The position numbers were made by a program, and so were the translations under genes. Of a DNA stretch of 44,344 bases, positions 1 through 7,783 are shown piece after piece. The stretch comes from an uncultured Acidimicrobiales bacterium (lineage in GTDB: Bacteria > Actinomycetota > Acidimicrobiia > Acidimicrobiales > CADCSY01). The notes below the pieces were generated by a model that did not search any database, was not told where the DNA came from, and was given only the letters and a program-made list of their open reading frames with translations. How positions within the stretch are numbered: the stretch's first letter is position 1; every line of letters starts with the position of its first letter. The stretch lies in contig CADCSY010000104.1 in NCBI GenBank assembly GCA_902805555.1, positions 1 to 44,344 of the forward strand, in the 5' to 3' direction.

Positions 1-108
1 CCGCCCGGGGAGGGTCCGCCCTGCCACCAGTGTGCCGTCTCCCGAGCGGATCACGCGCACGAGCTCGGCCTGGGTGGCCTTGCGCCGGCAACCGACGCAG
101 GTGCGCAG
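1..108 (-). CDS. ylxR: YlxR family (DUF448) RNA-binding protein, partial
   Basis: Only the N-terminal part is inside the window; the gene runs off the left edge. The reading frame after the nusA stop gives PLRTCVGCRRKATQAELVRV, the signature start of YlxR/DUF448 proteins (R-T-C-V-G-C-R), which sit between nusA and infB in most Gram-positive operons. The position directly after nusA fits. The start is unclear. Between the nusA stop and the conserved RTCVGC there is no ATG, GTG or TTG in frame, nor in about 80 codons read upstream inside nusA. A CTG at 108-106 directly before RTCVGC is the nearest plausible start and is used here. Family assignment is firm; the start is weak. Confidence 0.75.
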   Translation of the reverse strand, partial: MRTCVGCRRKATQAELVRVIRSGDGTLVAGRTLPGR

Positions 109-122
109 CGGAGCGGCGGGCG

Positions 123-1469
123 CTACGACTCCCCGCCCGGGCGGTCGGCGCCGTCGTCCGGCGCGGCGTCGTCGCCGCCCTCGACCGGCGGCTTGTCGTT
201 GGCGGGCGGCTCCCCGGTGGGTGCGGCGCCGGGATCGGTGTCGTGGCCGACCCGGTCGGCCCCGTCGTCGGGCGCCGCCTCCTCCTCGCCCTCGGCCGGC
301 CCCCGCTCTGCCGGGTCCGGGAGGCCGTCCTCGGTCCCGTCGGACTTCCCGCCGCCTGCGTTCCACTGGTCGGCCGACAGCGCGGGCCCGCCCTCGGCGG
401 CGTGCCACACCATCTCGCCGGAGTCGGCGTCCTCGCGCCACTCGCCCTCGGCCCACTCCTCGCCCTCGTAGCCGGCCTCCTCCTCGGCCAGCTGCGTCTC
501 CGACTTGATGTCGACGCGCCATCCGGTGAGGCGGGCGGCGAGGCGGGCGTTCTGGCCCTCCTTGCCGATGGCGAGCGACAGCTGGTAGTCGGGCACGATC
601 ACCTCGGCGGTGCCCGACTCGTGGTCGAGCCGCACCTCCTTGACCTTGGCCGGCGACAGCGCCTTCATGACGAAGTCCTGGAGGTCCTCGGTGTAGGGGA
701 CGATGTCGATCTTCTCGCCCCGCAGCTCGTTCACGACCATCCGCACCCGGGCGCCTCGGGCGCCGACGCAGGCGCCCACCGGGTCGACGTTCGAGTCGTT
801 CGACCAGACGGCGATCTTCGTGCGGTGACCCGGCTCACGGGCGACCGCCTTGAGGATGACGATGCCGTCCGCGATCTCGGGGACCTCGAGCTCGAAGAGG
901 CGCTTGATGAGGCCGGGGTGGGTGCGGCTGACGACGATCTGGGGGCCGCGCGGGTTCTTGCGGACCTCCACGATGTAGGCCTTCAGCCGGGTTCCCGGCT
1001 CGGGCCGCTCGTACGGCACCTGCTCGGCCTGGGGCAGCAGCGCCTCGACCTTGCCCAGGTCGAGCAGCGTGAAGCGGCTGTCGGTCTGCTGGATGATGCC
1101 GGTCACGATGTCGCCCTCGCGACCTGCGTACTCCTCGTACTTGAGCTCGCGCTCGGCTTCGCGCACCTTCTGCATGAGGACCTGCTTGGCCGTCTGGGCT
1201 GCGATCCGTCCGAAGTTCTCCGGCGTCGCGTCCCACTCCCGCGCGACGTTGCCGTCCTCGTCGAGCTCCTGGCCGTACACGCGGAAGTCGAGGTTGTCGG
1301 CGTCGATGGTGACGTAGGCCTCCTCGGCTGCGCCCGGCATCCGCTTGTAGGCGGAGACGAGGGCGTTCGCCAGCGCCTCGAGGAGCGAGTCGACGGAGAT
1401 GCCCTTGTCGAGGGCGAGGGCCTGGAGGGCCTCCATCATCTCGAAGTTGCCGGTGCTGGCGGTGCTCAT
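123..1469 (-). CDS. nusA: transcription termination/antitermination protein NusA
   Basis: A 448-residue NusA. The N-terminal RNA-polymerase-binding domain covers roughly residues 1-105, followed by an S1 domain and two KH domains (GACVGARGARVR near the first GxxG, then IGKEGQNARLAARL in the second). After about residue 335 comes an acidic, low-complexity tail of about 110 residues containing the repeat AAPDDGADR twice. The tail replaces the AR repeats of E. coli and fits other actinobacterial NusA proteins, although it is long. NusA binds elongating RNA polymerase and modulates pausing and termination. The ATG overlaps the rimP stop as ATGA, so translation is probably coupled. A longer in-frame start (1640) lies inside rimP and is rejected because MSTASTGNFEMMEALQ is the normal N-terminus. 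Confidence 0.96.
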   Translation of the reverse strand: MSTASTGNFEMMEALQALALDKGISVDSLLEALANALVSAYKRMPGAAEEAYVTIDADNLDFRVYGQELDEDGNVAREWDATPENFGRIAAQTAKQVLMQKVREAERELKYEEYAGREGDIVTGIIQQTDSRFTLLDLGKVEALLPQAEQVPYERPEPGTRLKAYIVEVRKNPRGPQIVVSRTHPGLIKRLFELEVPEIADGIVILKAVAREPGHRTKIAVWSNDSNVDPVGACVGARGARVRMVVNELRGEKIDIVPYTEDLQDFVMKALSPAKVKEVRLDHESGTAEVIVPDYQLSLAIGKEGQNARLAARLTGWRVDIKSETQLAEEEAGYEGEEWAEGEWREDADSGEMVWHAAEGGPALSADQWNAGGGKSDGTEDGLPDPAERGPAEGEEEAAPDDGADRVGHDTDPGAAPTGEPPANDKPPVEGGDDAAPDDGADRPGGES

Positions 1470-2071
1470 GAGCCTGCCCTGCCTTCCTGCGTCTGGGCGT
1501 CGCCGGGTGGGCGCGTCGCCGATGCCTGCTTCTTGGCGGTGGCCGGGCCGGGGGCCGCGCCGCCGGAGCCGGTCCGGGCGCCCGCCGCCTTCTTCGACCG
1601 TCCCGGCTTGGGTCCACCGGGGCGGGGCTGGCCCCCCCACTCGAACACGGTGCGAGCCCGTTCGATCTCGGCGTAGCCGAGCGCCCTGACCCCGCTGTCT
1701 GCTTCGACGGTGATGCCCTCCTCGTCGGCGTCGACGAGGGTGCCCTCGAAGCGGCGCTCCCCGTCGCTGGCGGGCACGGTCTTGACGTTGATCCTCGTGC
1801 CGAGCGCGCGTGTGAAGTGCGCCGGGGTGCGCAGCGGGCGCTCGAGGCCCGGGCTCGACACCTCGAGGGTGGTCGGCCCCTCGAGGGCGTCGACCTCGTC
1901 GATGGCGTCGGAGACGAGGCGGGTGGCCGCCGCCACGGCGTCGAGGTCGATCCCGCCGGGCCGGTCGACGAGGACGCGCAGCACGCCGCCGGTGTCCTCG
2001 ACGTCGTAGAGCTCGAGGCCCTCGGCCTCGACGAGGGGGGCCACGAGGGAGCGGATCTCGTCACCGGTCAC
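1466..2071 (-). CDS. rimP: ribosome maturation factor RimP
   Basis: RimP (201 aa) assists late assembly of the 30S subunit. The conserved core is visible: LVAPLVEAEGLELYDVE near the start, VLVDRPGGIDLD, then the family hallmark EVSSPGLERPLRTPAHF. A basic Lys/Arg/Ala-rich tail follows residue 135 or so and is unlikely to be part of the fold. I chose the GTG at 2071 because AGGAGGTG lies a few bases upstream; an ATG ten codons earlier has no ribosome binding site. It is the first gene of rimP-nusA-ylxR, the standard order. A terminator-like hairpin lies in the leader. Confidence 0.94.
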   Translation of the reverse strand: MTGDEIRSLVAPLVEAEGLELYDVEDTGGVLRVLVDRPGGIDLDAVAAATRLVSDAIDEVDALEGPTTLEVSSPGLERPLRTPAHFTRALGTRINVKTVPASDGERRFEGTLVDADEEGITVEADSGVRALGYAEIERARTVFEWGGQPRPGGPKPGRSKKAAGARTGSGGAAPGPATAKKQASATRPPGDAQTQEGRAGS

Positions 2072-2115
2072 TTGGGCACCTCCTCTCCCTCTCCGACTCA
2101 AGGGTCATCGCCGAC

Positions 2116-2145
2116 AAAGAAAAGACGTGGGCTCGCGCCCACGTC
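2116..2145 (-). terminator. intrinsic terminator/attenuator in the rimP leader
   Basis: A perfect 9-bp stem (GACGTGGGC / GCCCACGTC at 2124-2145 with a 4-nt loop) is followed on the minus strand by TTTTCTTT. This is the clearest intrinsic terminator in the window. It lies between the P450 gene and rimP, 45 nt upstream of the rimP start and downstream of a possible -10 at 2191-2196. It may therefore act as an attenuator in the rimP-nusA leader as well as ending P450 transcripts. Confidence 0.75.
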
Positions 2146-2190
2146 ATGCCGGTCCGGGGACCGCGGTCGATCGAACGCAACAGCCCGGCG

Positions 2191-2196
2191 ATCATA
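2191..2196 (-). promoter_or_regulatory. candidate -10 element for rimP-nusA-ylxR
   Basis: TATGAT on the minus strand, two thirds of the way through the 164-nt gap between P450 and rimP and a near match to TATAAT in a GC-rich setting. No convincing -35 hexamer is visible. If real, transcripts would start near 2184 and run through the hairpin at 2124-2145 before reaching the rimP ribosome binding site. Confidence 0.45.
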
Positions 2197-2235
2197 GCGG
2201 AGCGCGTTGCCACCCCACCTGCCGCCACGGTCGGG

Positions 2236-3486
2236 TCAGCGCGCCGGCGTGAACGCGCACGGCATGCGCTTGATGCCGTGGATGAACGCCGACTGCAGCA
2301 TGGCTGGCTCCCCCGTCACCTGCAGGTCCGGGAGGCGACGGAACAGCTCGTCGAACATGACGGTGATCTCCCGGCGCGCCAGGTTGGCGCCCAGGCAGAA
2401 GTGGGGGCCCCCGGCGCCGAAGCCGACGTGGTCGTTGCCCGCCCGCCGCACGTCGAAGCGGAAGGGGCCGTCGAAGTGCGCTTCGTCACGGTTCGCCGAC
2501 GCGTACCAGAGCACCACCTTGTCGCCCTCGGCGATGCGCTGGCCGCCGAGCTCGGTGTCGCGGCTCGCGGTCCGGCGGAAGTGGATCACCGGCGTCGCCC
2601 ACCGCACGATCTCCTCGACGGCCGTCGGGGCGACGCCCCAGAAGTCGGCGGCCCACGCGGCGCGCTGGTCGGGGTGGTCGGTCAGCGCCTTCATCCCGTG
2701 GCTGATGGCGTTGCGCGTCGTCTCGTTCCCGGCGACCACGAGGAGGATGAAGAACGACCCGAACTCCTGGGTCGTGATGCGCTCGCCGTCGAGCTCGGCG
2801 TGCATGAGCGCCGACGTGAGGTCGTCGACCGGCGCCGCCAGCCGGCGCTCGCCGAGCTCCATGGCGAGCTGGTAGAGCTCGAGCGCCGCCGCCATGAGCT
2901 CCTCGAGGCTCTGGGCGTACTCGGGGTCGCCCACGCCGAGGATCACGTTGGTGAGCTCGAAGACCCGCTGGTGCTGGCTCGCCGGGATCCCCATCATCTC
3001 GCAGATCACCTGGAGCGGGAGCTGCGCGGCGATCTCGGTGACGAAGTCGACCTCCCCCTTCGGTGCGACCGCGTCGACGATCTCCGTCGCCTTGGTGGCG
3101 ATGTAGGACTCGATCTGGGCGATGTTGCGCGGGGTGAACGCCTTCTGGACGATCCAGCGCAGCTTCGAGTGGCGGGGCGCGTCCATGGCGATCATGGAGC
3201 CGAAGAACTCACTGATCTCGACCGGCAGGTCACCGATGTTCACGCCCTTGCCCGAGATGAAGACCTCGGGGTTGCGGCTCGCCTTCCACACGTCGTCGAA
3301 GCGGGTGAGGGCCCAGTAGCCCGGTCCCGGCGGGTTGCCGTCGAACGCCAGCTCGTCGTGGAAGGAGACGGGCAGCTCGCGGCGGAGCTTGGCGAAGACG
3401 GCGTCCCGCTCGGCGTCGGGCGCGGCCCACAGCGCCGGGTCGGAGAGGTCGATGTCGTGCGCCGGCAGGTCCGTCACGGAGGTCAT
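2236..3486 (-). CDS. cytochrome P450, CYP124/CYP125-like
   Basis: A soluble bacterial P450 of 416 aa. The I-helix oxygen-activation motif AGNETTRN is at 252-259, the ExxR motif (E292, R295) in the K-helix, and the heme-binding loop FGAGGPHFCLG ends around C364, the proximal thiolate ligand. The phrases AGNETTRNAISHG and GAGGPHFCLGANLAR are typical of the actinobacterial CYP124/125/126 group, which hydroxylate sterol side chains or methyl-branched lipids; the substrate here is not determinable. It needs a ferredoxin and reductase, neither of which is encoded nearby. The ATG at 3486 gives MTSVTDLPAHDIDLSDP, a natural N-terminus; a longer in-frame start is not supported. It sits where many relatives have proS, between the ispG block and rimP. 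Confidence 0.93.
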   Translation of the reverse strand: MTSVTDLPAHDIDLSDPALWAAPDAERDAVFAKLRRELPVSFHDELAFDGNPPGPGYWALTRFDDVWKASRNPEVFISGKGVNIGDLPVEISEFFGSMIAMDAPRHSKLRWIVQKAFTPRNIAQIESYIATKATEIVDAVAPKGEVDFVTEIAAQLPLQVICEMMGIPASQHQRVFELTNVILGVGDPEYAQSLEELMAAALELYQLAMELGERRLAAPVDDLTSALMHAELDGERITTQEFGSFFILLVVAGNETTRNAISHGMKALTDHPDQRAAWAADFWGVAPTAVEEIVRWATPVIHFRRTASRDTELGGQRIAEGDKVVLWYASANRDEAHFDGPFRFDVRRAGNDHVGFGAGGPHFCLGANLARREITVMFDELFRRLPDLQVTGEPAMLQSAFIHGIKRMPCAFTPAR

Positions 3487-3544
3487 GCGGGCAGTCTGCA
3501 CCCCACCGCCGGGACCCTGCCCCGCCGTCACCGGTCCGGGCCGC

Positions 3545-4048
3545 TCAGGACGCGCGCTCACCCGCCGGCGCATCGTGCCCGAGGTCGTGGGCGAGGAACA
3601 GGACGTCGTCGTAGGGGTTGTGCCGGTACGGCGCCACCTCGACGAAGCCGAGGCTGCGGTACAGCGCGCACGCGGCCACGAGCGAGGCGCGGGTGTCGAG
3701 GAGCAGGCGCCTGTGCCCGAGGCGACGCGACGCCTCCACCGCTGCCTCGGCCAGGGCGCGACCGAGGCCGAGCCCCCGGCTGGCCGGCTCGACGTACATG
3801 CGCTTCAGCTCGGCGTCGCCCTCGGTGCCGAAGGGGCGGACCCCGGTGAAGCCGACCGCCCGCCCGGCGGCCAGGGCCAGCAGGGCGGCGCCGCTCGAAG
3901 GCGCACCGTAGACGGCGGCTGGATCGGCCAGCTCCGGGTCGACGCCCTGGAAGCCGACGTCGAAGCCGAGCGTCGTGAGGTACTCGTCGATCAGCCGGCG
4001 CACCTCGTGCCAGTCGGCGTCGGTCGTCACCGCCACGACGGTCGGCAC
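3545..4048 (-). CDS. GNAT family N-acetyltransferase
   Basis: A 167-residue GNAT-fold protein. ELKRMYVEPASRGLGLGRAL contains the acetyl-CoA pyrophosphate-binding motif A (R/Q-x-x-G-x-G/A: RGLGLG at about 95-100), and ALYRSLGFVEVAPYRHNP is the usual C-terminal strand-helix. The substrate cannot be told. It lies 8 nt after ispG and is probably co-transcribed with it. A GNAT protein also follows gcpE in Mycobacterium tuberculosis (Rv2867c), so the neighbourhood is conserved. The start is a GTG at 4048. Confidence 0.9.
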   Translation of the reverse strand: MPTVVAVTTDADWHEVRRLIDEYLTTLGFDVGFQGVDPELADPAAVYGAPSSGAALLALAAGRAVGFTGVRPFGTEGDAELKRMYVEPASRGLGLGRALAEAAVEASRRLGHRRLLLDTRASLVAACALYRSLGFVEVAPYRHNPYDDVLFLAHDLGHDAPAGERAS

Positions 4049-4056
4049 GCTGCGGC

Positions 4057-5301
4057 TCAGTGGTCGGCGATGGTCTTGCGGATGAGGTCGACCTTCACGC
4101 CGCTGGCGTTGGCATCGTCACCCTGCTCCTCGAGGAGCGCCACACGGTCTGCCTCGGCCGCCTCGGCTGCGCCGGACTCGGCCCGGCCGAGGGCGCCGTC
4201 GACCCCCTCCTCCATGATGAGGTCGGCCCAGCGGACGAGCGACTCGACCATCTCGTCCTCGGGCACGACCGCCACGTTCTGGCCCCGGACGAAGAGGTGC
4301 CCCTTCTTGCGCCCGGCGGCGATGCCGAGGTCGGCGTCACGGGCCTCGCCCGGCCCGTTGACGACGCAGCCCATGACCGCGATCTGCAGCGGGATCTGGC
4401 GGTCGGCGAACGCCTCCATGGCCTCCTTCGCCACCTGGATCACGTCGATCTCGGCCCGGCCGCAGCTCGGGCAGGCGATGAGGTCCACGTTCTTGCGCTC
4501 GCGCAACCCCATGGCCTCGAGCAGCACACGTCCCGCCCGGGCCTCCTCCACCGGATCCGCGGTGAGGCTGTAGCGGATCGTGTCGCCGATGCCCTCGGCC
4601 AGGAGGGTCGCGATCCCGGCGGTCGCCTTGACGAGCCCCGCCGGTGGCGGGCCGGCCTCGGTGACGCCGAGGTGCAACGGGTGGTCGGTGACGTCGGCCA
4701 GCTGGCGGTAGGCCTCGATCATGAGCGGCACGTTGCTCGCCTTGACCGAGATCTTGACGTCGTCGAAGCCGACCTCGTCGAAGTAGCGGAGCTCCTGCTC
4801 GGCGGACTCGACCATCGCCTCCGGGGTCACCTTGCCGCCGTGCTTCTCGTACAGCGCGCTGTCGAGGCTGCCACCGTTCACGCCGATGCGGATGGGCACG
4901 CCCCGGTCCTTCGCCTCGCGAGCGATGTCCTTGATCTTCGTCGGGTCGGTGATGTTGCCGGGGTTGAGGCGCAGGCACGCCACACCGGCCTCGAGGGCGG
5001 CGAAGGCCATGAGGTGGTTGTTGTGCACGTCGGCCACGATCGGCACCGGGGAGCGGGGGACGATCTGGGCCAGCCCCTCGGCTGCGTCCTGTCGGTTGCA
5101 GGTGCAGCGCACGATGTCGGCCCCGGCGGCGGCGAGCGCGTAGACCTGGGCGAGCGTCCCCTCCACGTCAGCGGTCTTGGTGATCGTCATCGACTGGATG
5201 GAGATCGGTGCGTCGCCCCCGACCACCACCGGGTTGCTCGGGTGGGCGAGGGTGACCGCACGGGTCGCCCGTCGTGGCGCTCGACCGGCGCTGAACTGCA
5301 C
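4057..5301 (-). CDS. ispG: 4-hydroxy-3-methylbut-2-en-1-yl diphosphate synthase (flavodoxin/ferredoxin), IspG
   Basis: IspG/GcpE (414 aa) catalyses the penultimate step of the MEP isoprenoid pathway, reducing MEcPP to HMBPP. The [4Fe-4S] ligands are visible: C277 and C280 in ACPSCGRAEID, C312 in MGCVVNGPGEARDAD, with E319 as the likely fourth ligand. The N-terminal TIM barrel contains GADIVRCTCNRQDAAEG and RLNPGNITDPTKIKDI. It starts with GTG, 7 nt after the site-2 protease stop, in the order dxr-rip-ispG, which places two MEP enzymes in one operon. A C-terminal extension of about 60 residues after the cluster domain is variable and partly acidic. Confidence 0.97.
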   Translation of the reverse strand: MQFSAGRAPRRATRAVTLAHPSNPVVVGGDAPISIQSMTITKTADVEGTLAQVYALAAAGADIVRCTCNRQDAAEGLAQIVPRSPVPIVADVHNNHLMAFAALEAGVACLRLNPGNITDPTKIKDIAREAKDRGVPIRIGVNGGSLDSALYEKHGGKVTPEAMVESAEQELRYFDEVGFDDVKISVKASNVPLMIEAYRQLADVTDHPLHLGVTEAGPPPAGLVKATAGIATLLAEGIGDTIRYSLTADPVEEARAGRVLLEAMGLRERKNVDLIACPSCGRAEIDVIQVAKEAMEAFADRQIPLQIAVMGCVVNGPGEARDADLGIAAGRKKGHLFVRGQNVAVVPEDEMVESLVRWADLIMEEGVDGALGRAESGAAEAAEADRVALLEEQGDDANASGVKVDLIRKTIADH

Positions 5302-5308
5302 GGCAGAC

Positions 5309-6616
5309 CTACTGGAAGGGGTTCGAGGCGGGGTTGGCGATGTCGAGGTAGAGGGCGCTCAGGCCCACCAGCACGAGCACCCCGACGACGCCGACGGTGA
5401 GGGGCATGAGCTTGGTGACGTCGGCGAAGTGGCGCCTGCCCTTCCGGCTCCGGATCCGCTCGTAGGTCGCGACGGCGACGTGGCCCCCGTCCAGGGGGAG
5501 CAGCGGGACCAGGTTGAAGACCCCGACGAACACGTTGATGAGGAACAGCAGGAGGATCACCGGTGCCCAGCCGACCTCGGCGGCCTGGCTGGCCACCCGG
5601 ACGGCGCCCACCGGCGAGAGGAGCCGGGCGTCGGGGTCGGCGGCAGGCTCGCCCGAGGCCTCCGACTCCTCGCTCCCGCCCTCGGCGCCACTCGAGATCG
5701 TGTCGAGGTAGCCGGTGATGCCGCTCGGAGAGAAGAACGCGCCGAGCGAGGTGAGCGACTGCCACATGGTGGTCCCGGTCCGCTCCACCGCCTCGACGGC
5801 CGCGGTCAGCGGGCCGAGCCGCACGAGGTCGTAGCGGGGACCCACGCCGAGGAAGCCGACCTCGTCGCCGGTGATCGGGTGCTGATCGGCCAGGGTGGGG
5901 CGAAGGGTGGTCCGGACGTCGTCGCGCACCACGTCGATCGAGACCGTCTCACCCGGACGGGTGCGGAGGCGTTCGGACACCTGCGGGAAGCCGGACACCT
6001 CCTCGCCGTCGACGGCGACGATCCGGTCGCCGGGCACGAGGCCGGCCTCGTCGGCAGGGCTGTCGGGGGTGACGGCGCCGACCGCCCACCGGTCGCTGTC
6101 GAGCGGCGCGGCCTCACCGTGGAGGGCGAGGAGCCCGAACATCAGGGCGATCGCCATGAGGAAGTGCATGGCCGAGCCGGCCACCGCCACCGAGAGCCGG
6201 CGGGGGTAGGACTTCTGCCGGTAGGTGCGGCCCTCGTCCTCGGGCGGCACCTCCTCGATGTTGCTCATGCCGATGATGCGGACGTAGGCGCCCGCCGGGA
6301 TGAGCTTCAGGCCGTACTCCGTCTCACCACGCCGGAAGGACCAGAGGCGGGGCCCGAAGCCGATGAAGAACTCGGTGACCTTCATGCCGGACCACTTCGC
6401 GGTGATGTAGTGGCCGAGCTCGTGCATGAAGATCATGAAGATCAGGGCGGCGACGACCGCCAGGGTGGTGAAGGAGCCGAGGATGCCGATGGCGAGGGTC
6501 CCGGCCACGAGCAGGGCCAGGCGCAGCGCGCTCGAGCCCTCCCCCCGCTCGCGCTCGTCCGGCCCGGGACCGGCGTCGTCTCCTGCAGCGCGGTCGGGGG
6601 CGACGATCTCGGTCAC
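5309..6616 (-). CDS. RIP site-2 zinc metalloprotease (RseP/Rip1 family)
   Basis: An intramembrane M50 protease of 435 aa. The zinc motif HELGH is at 65-69 in the first core membrane helix; the second active-site motif, FNLVPLLPLDGGH, is at about 367-379 and supplies the aspartate ligand. A PDZ domain (about 170-240, with PADEAGLVPGDRIVAVDGE) lies between them, and at least four hydrophobic segments are present. Such proteases release membrane-bound regulators, for example anti-sigma factors, by cleaving within the membrane; the substrate here is unknown. A Ser/Glu/Gly-rich insert at about 308-330 precedes the last helices. It overlaps dxr by 4 nt (ATGA). The dxr-rip-ispG order matches Rv2870c-Rv2868c of M. 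tuberculosis. Confidence 0.95.
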   Translation of the reverse strand: MTEIVAPDRAAGDDAGPGPDERERGEGSSALRLALLVAGTLAIGILGSFTTLAVVAALIFMIFMHELGHYITAKWSGMKVTEFFIGFGPRLWSFRRGETEYGLKLIPAGAYVRIIGMSNIEEVPPEDEGRTYRQKSYPRRLSVAVAGSAMHFLMAIALMFGLLALHGEAAPLDSDRWAVGAVTPDSPADEAGLVPGDRIVAVDGEEVSGFPQVSERLRTRPGETVSIDVVRDDVRTTLRPTLADQHPITGDEVGFLGVGPRYDLVRLGPLTAAVEAVERTGTTMWQSLTSLGAFFSPSGITGYLDTISSGAEGGSEESEASGEPAADPDARLLSPVGAVRVASQAAEVGWAPVILLLFLINVFVGVFNLVPLLPLDGGHVAVATYERIRSRKGRRHFADVTKLMPLTVGVVGVLVLVGLSALYLDIANPASNPFQ

Positions 6617-7779
6617 GACGTCGTGACCTCGGCGAGGACGGCCCGGGCCTGCTCCCGAGCCCGTTGGTCGATCTCGATGACGGCGTCGACGGAGTCCAGC
6701 ACCGTCCCATCATGGCGGTCCAGGCACTCGTTCAACACGTCGGGCAGCGACCGCCACCTGAGGCCGCCGGCCAGGAACGCCTCGACCGCCACCTCGTTGG
6801 CGGCGCTGAGCCACGCCGGCGCCGAGCCGCCGATCCGCCCGGCCTCGTAGGCGAGGTCGAGGCACGGGAAGGCGGCCCGGTCGGGGGGCTCGAAGTCGAG
6901 GTGCCCGAGCCGGGACCAGTCGACCGCGCCGACCGCGACCGGCGAGCGCTCGGGGTAGGCGAGGGCGTAGGAGATCGGCAGGCGCATGTCGGGCATGGAC
7001 AGCTGGGCGATGGTGGCGCCGTCGGTGAAGGTGACCATCGAGTGCACGACCGACTGCGGGTGGACCACCACGTCGATGTCGTCGTAGGCGGTGCCGTAGA
7101 GCTCGTGGGCCTCGATGACCTCCAGTCCCTTGTTCATCAACGTCGACGAGTCGACGGTGATCTTCGGGCCCATCTTCCACGTGGGGTGGGAAAGGGCCTC
7201 CTCGACCGTCACGTGGGCGAGCTGCTCCCGGCTCCAGCCGCGGAACGGGCCGCCGCTGGCGGTGAGGACGAGCGCCGCCACCTCCCTCGCCTGGCCGGCG
7301 CGGAGGCACTGGTGGAGGGCGCAGTGCTCGGAGTCGACGGGGAGGATCTCGGCGCCAGGCGTCCCCCGGACCTGGGCCACGAGGGGCCCGGCAGCGATGA
7401 GCGACTCCTTGTTGGCGAGGGCGAGCCGGGTCCCGCCGGCCAGGGTGGCGAGGGTGATCGGGAGCCCGGCGAAGCCGACGACGCCGTTCACCACCACGTC
7501 GGCGCTCTCGCACAGGCTGGCGAGCGCGGTGTCGGCTCCTGCCCCACCGGAGCGCACCTCGCACCACGGCAGGCGGCGGGCGACCTCCTTCGCCGCCGAC
7601 CCGTCGGCCACCGCCACGACCTCGGGCCGGTGCTCCTCGGCCTGGGCGACGAGCAGCTCGACGTTGGCGCCCCCCGCCCCGAGCGCGACGACCTCGTAGC
7701 GGCCCGGTTCGGCCCGGACGACGTCGAGGGTCTGGGTGCCGACGGACCCCGTCGAGCCGACGACGGCGACGGCCGTCAC
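6613..7779 (-). CDS. dxr: 1-deoxy-D-xylulose-5-phosphate reductoisomerase
   Basis: Dxr/IspC (388 aa) converts DXP to MEP with NADPH and a divalent metal, the first committed step of the MEP pathway. The N-terminus VAVVGSTGSVGTQTLDVV is the NADPH-binding Rossmann motif. LANKESLIAAG and PVDSEHCALHQCL are the conserved metal and substrate-binding segments, and MNKGLEVIEAHELYG is the family signature. The length is normal. Its stop overlaps the protease start, and cdsA ends 4 nt upstream, so it sits in a tight run of genes. Confidence 0.97.
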   Translation of the reverse strand: MTAVAVVGSTGSVGTQTLDVVRAEPGRYEVVALGAGGANVELLVAQAEEHRPEVVAVADGSAAKEVARRLPWCEVRSGGAGADTALASLCESADVVVNGVVGFAGLPITLATLAGGTRLALANKESLIAAGPLVAQVRGTPGAEILPVDSEHCALHQCLRAGQAREVAALVLTASGGPFRGWSREQLAHVTVEEALSHPTWKMGPKITVDSSTLMNKGLEVIEAHELYGTAYDDIDVVVHPQSVVHSMVTFTDGATIAQLSMPDMRLPISYALAYPERSPVAVGAVDWSRLGHLDFEPPDRAAFPCLDLAYEAGRIGGSAPAWLSAANEVAVEAFLAGGLRWRSLPDVLNECLDRHDGTVLDSVDAVIEIDQRAREQARAVLAEVTTS

Positions 7780-7783
7780 CAGG

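Noticed and set aside
30-1676. 548-aa plus-strand ORF opposite nusA-rimP, and similar long plus-strand ORFs (for example 26873-31930 opposite ftsY-smc, 10638-11948, 40468-42438)
   Set aside because: These are antisense shadows that stay open because of high GC. They are repetitive Val/Leu/Arg/Gly/Asp sequences with no domains, while the opposite strand carries clear conserved proteins.
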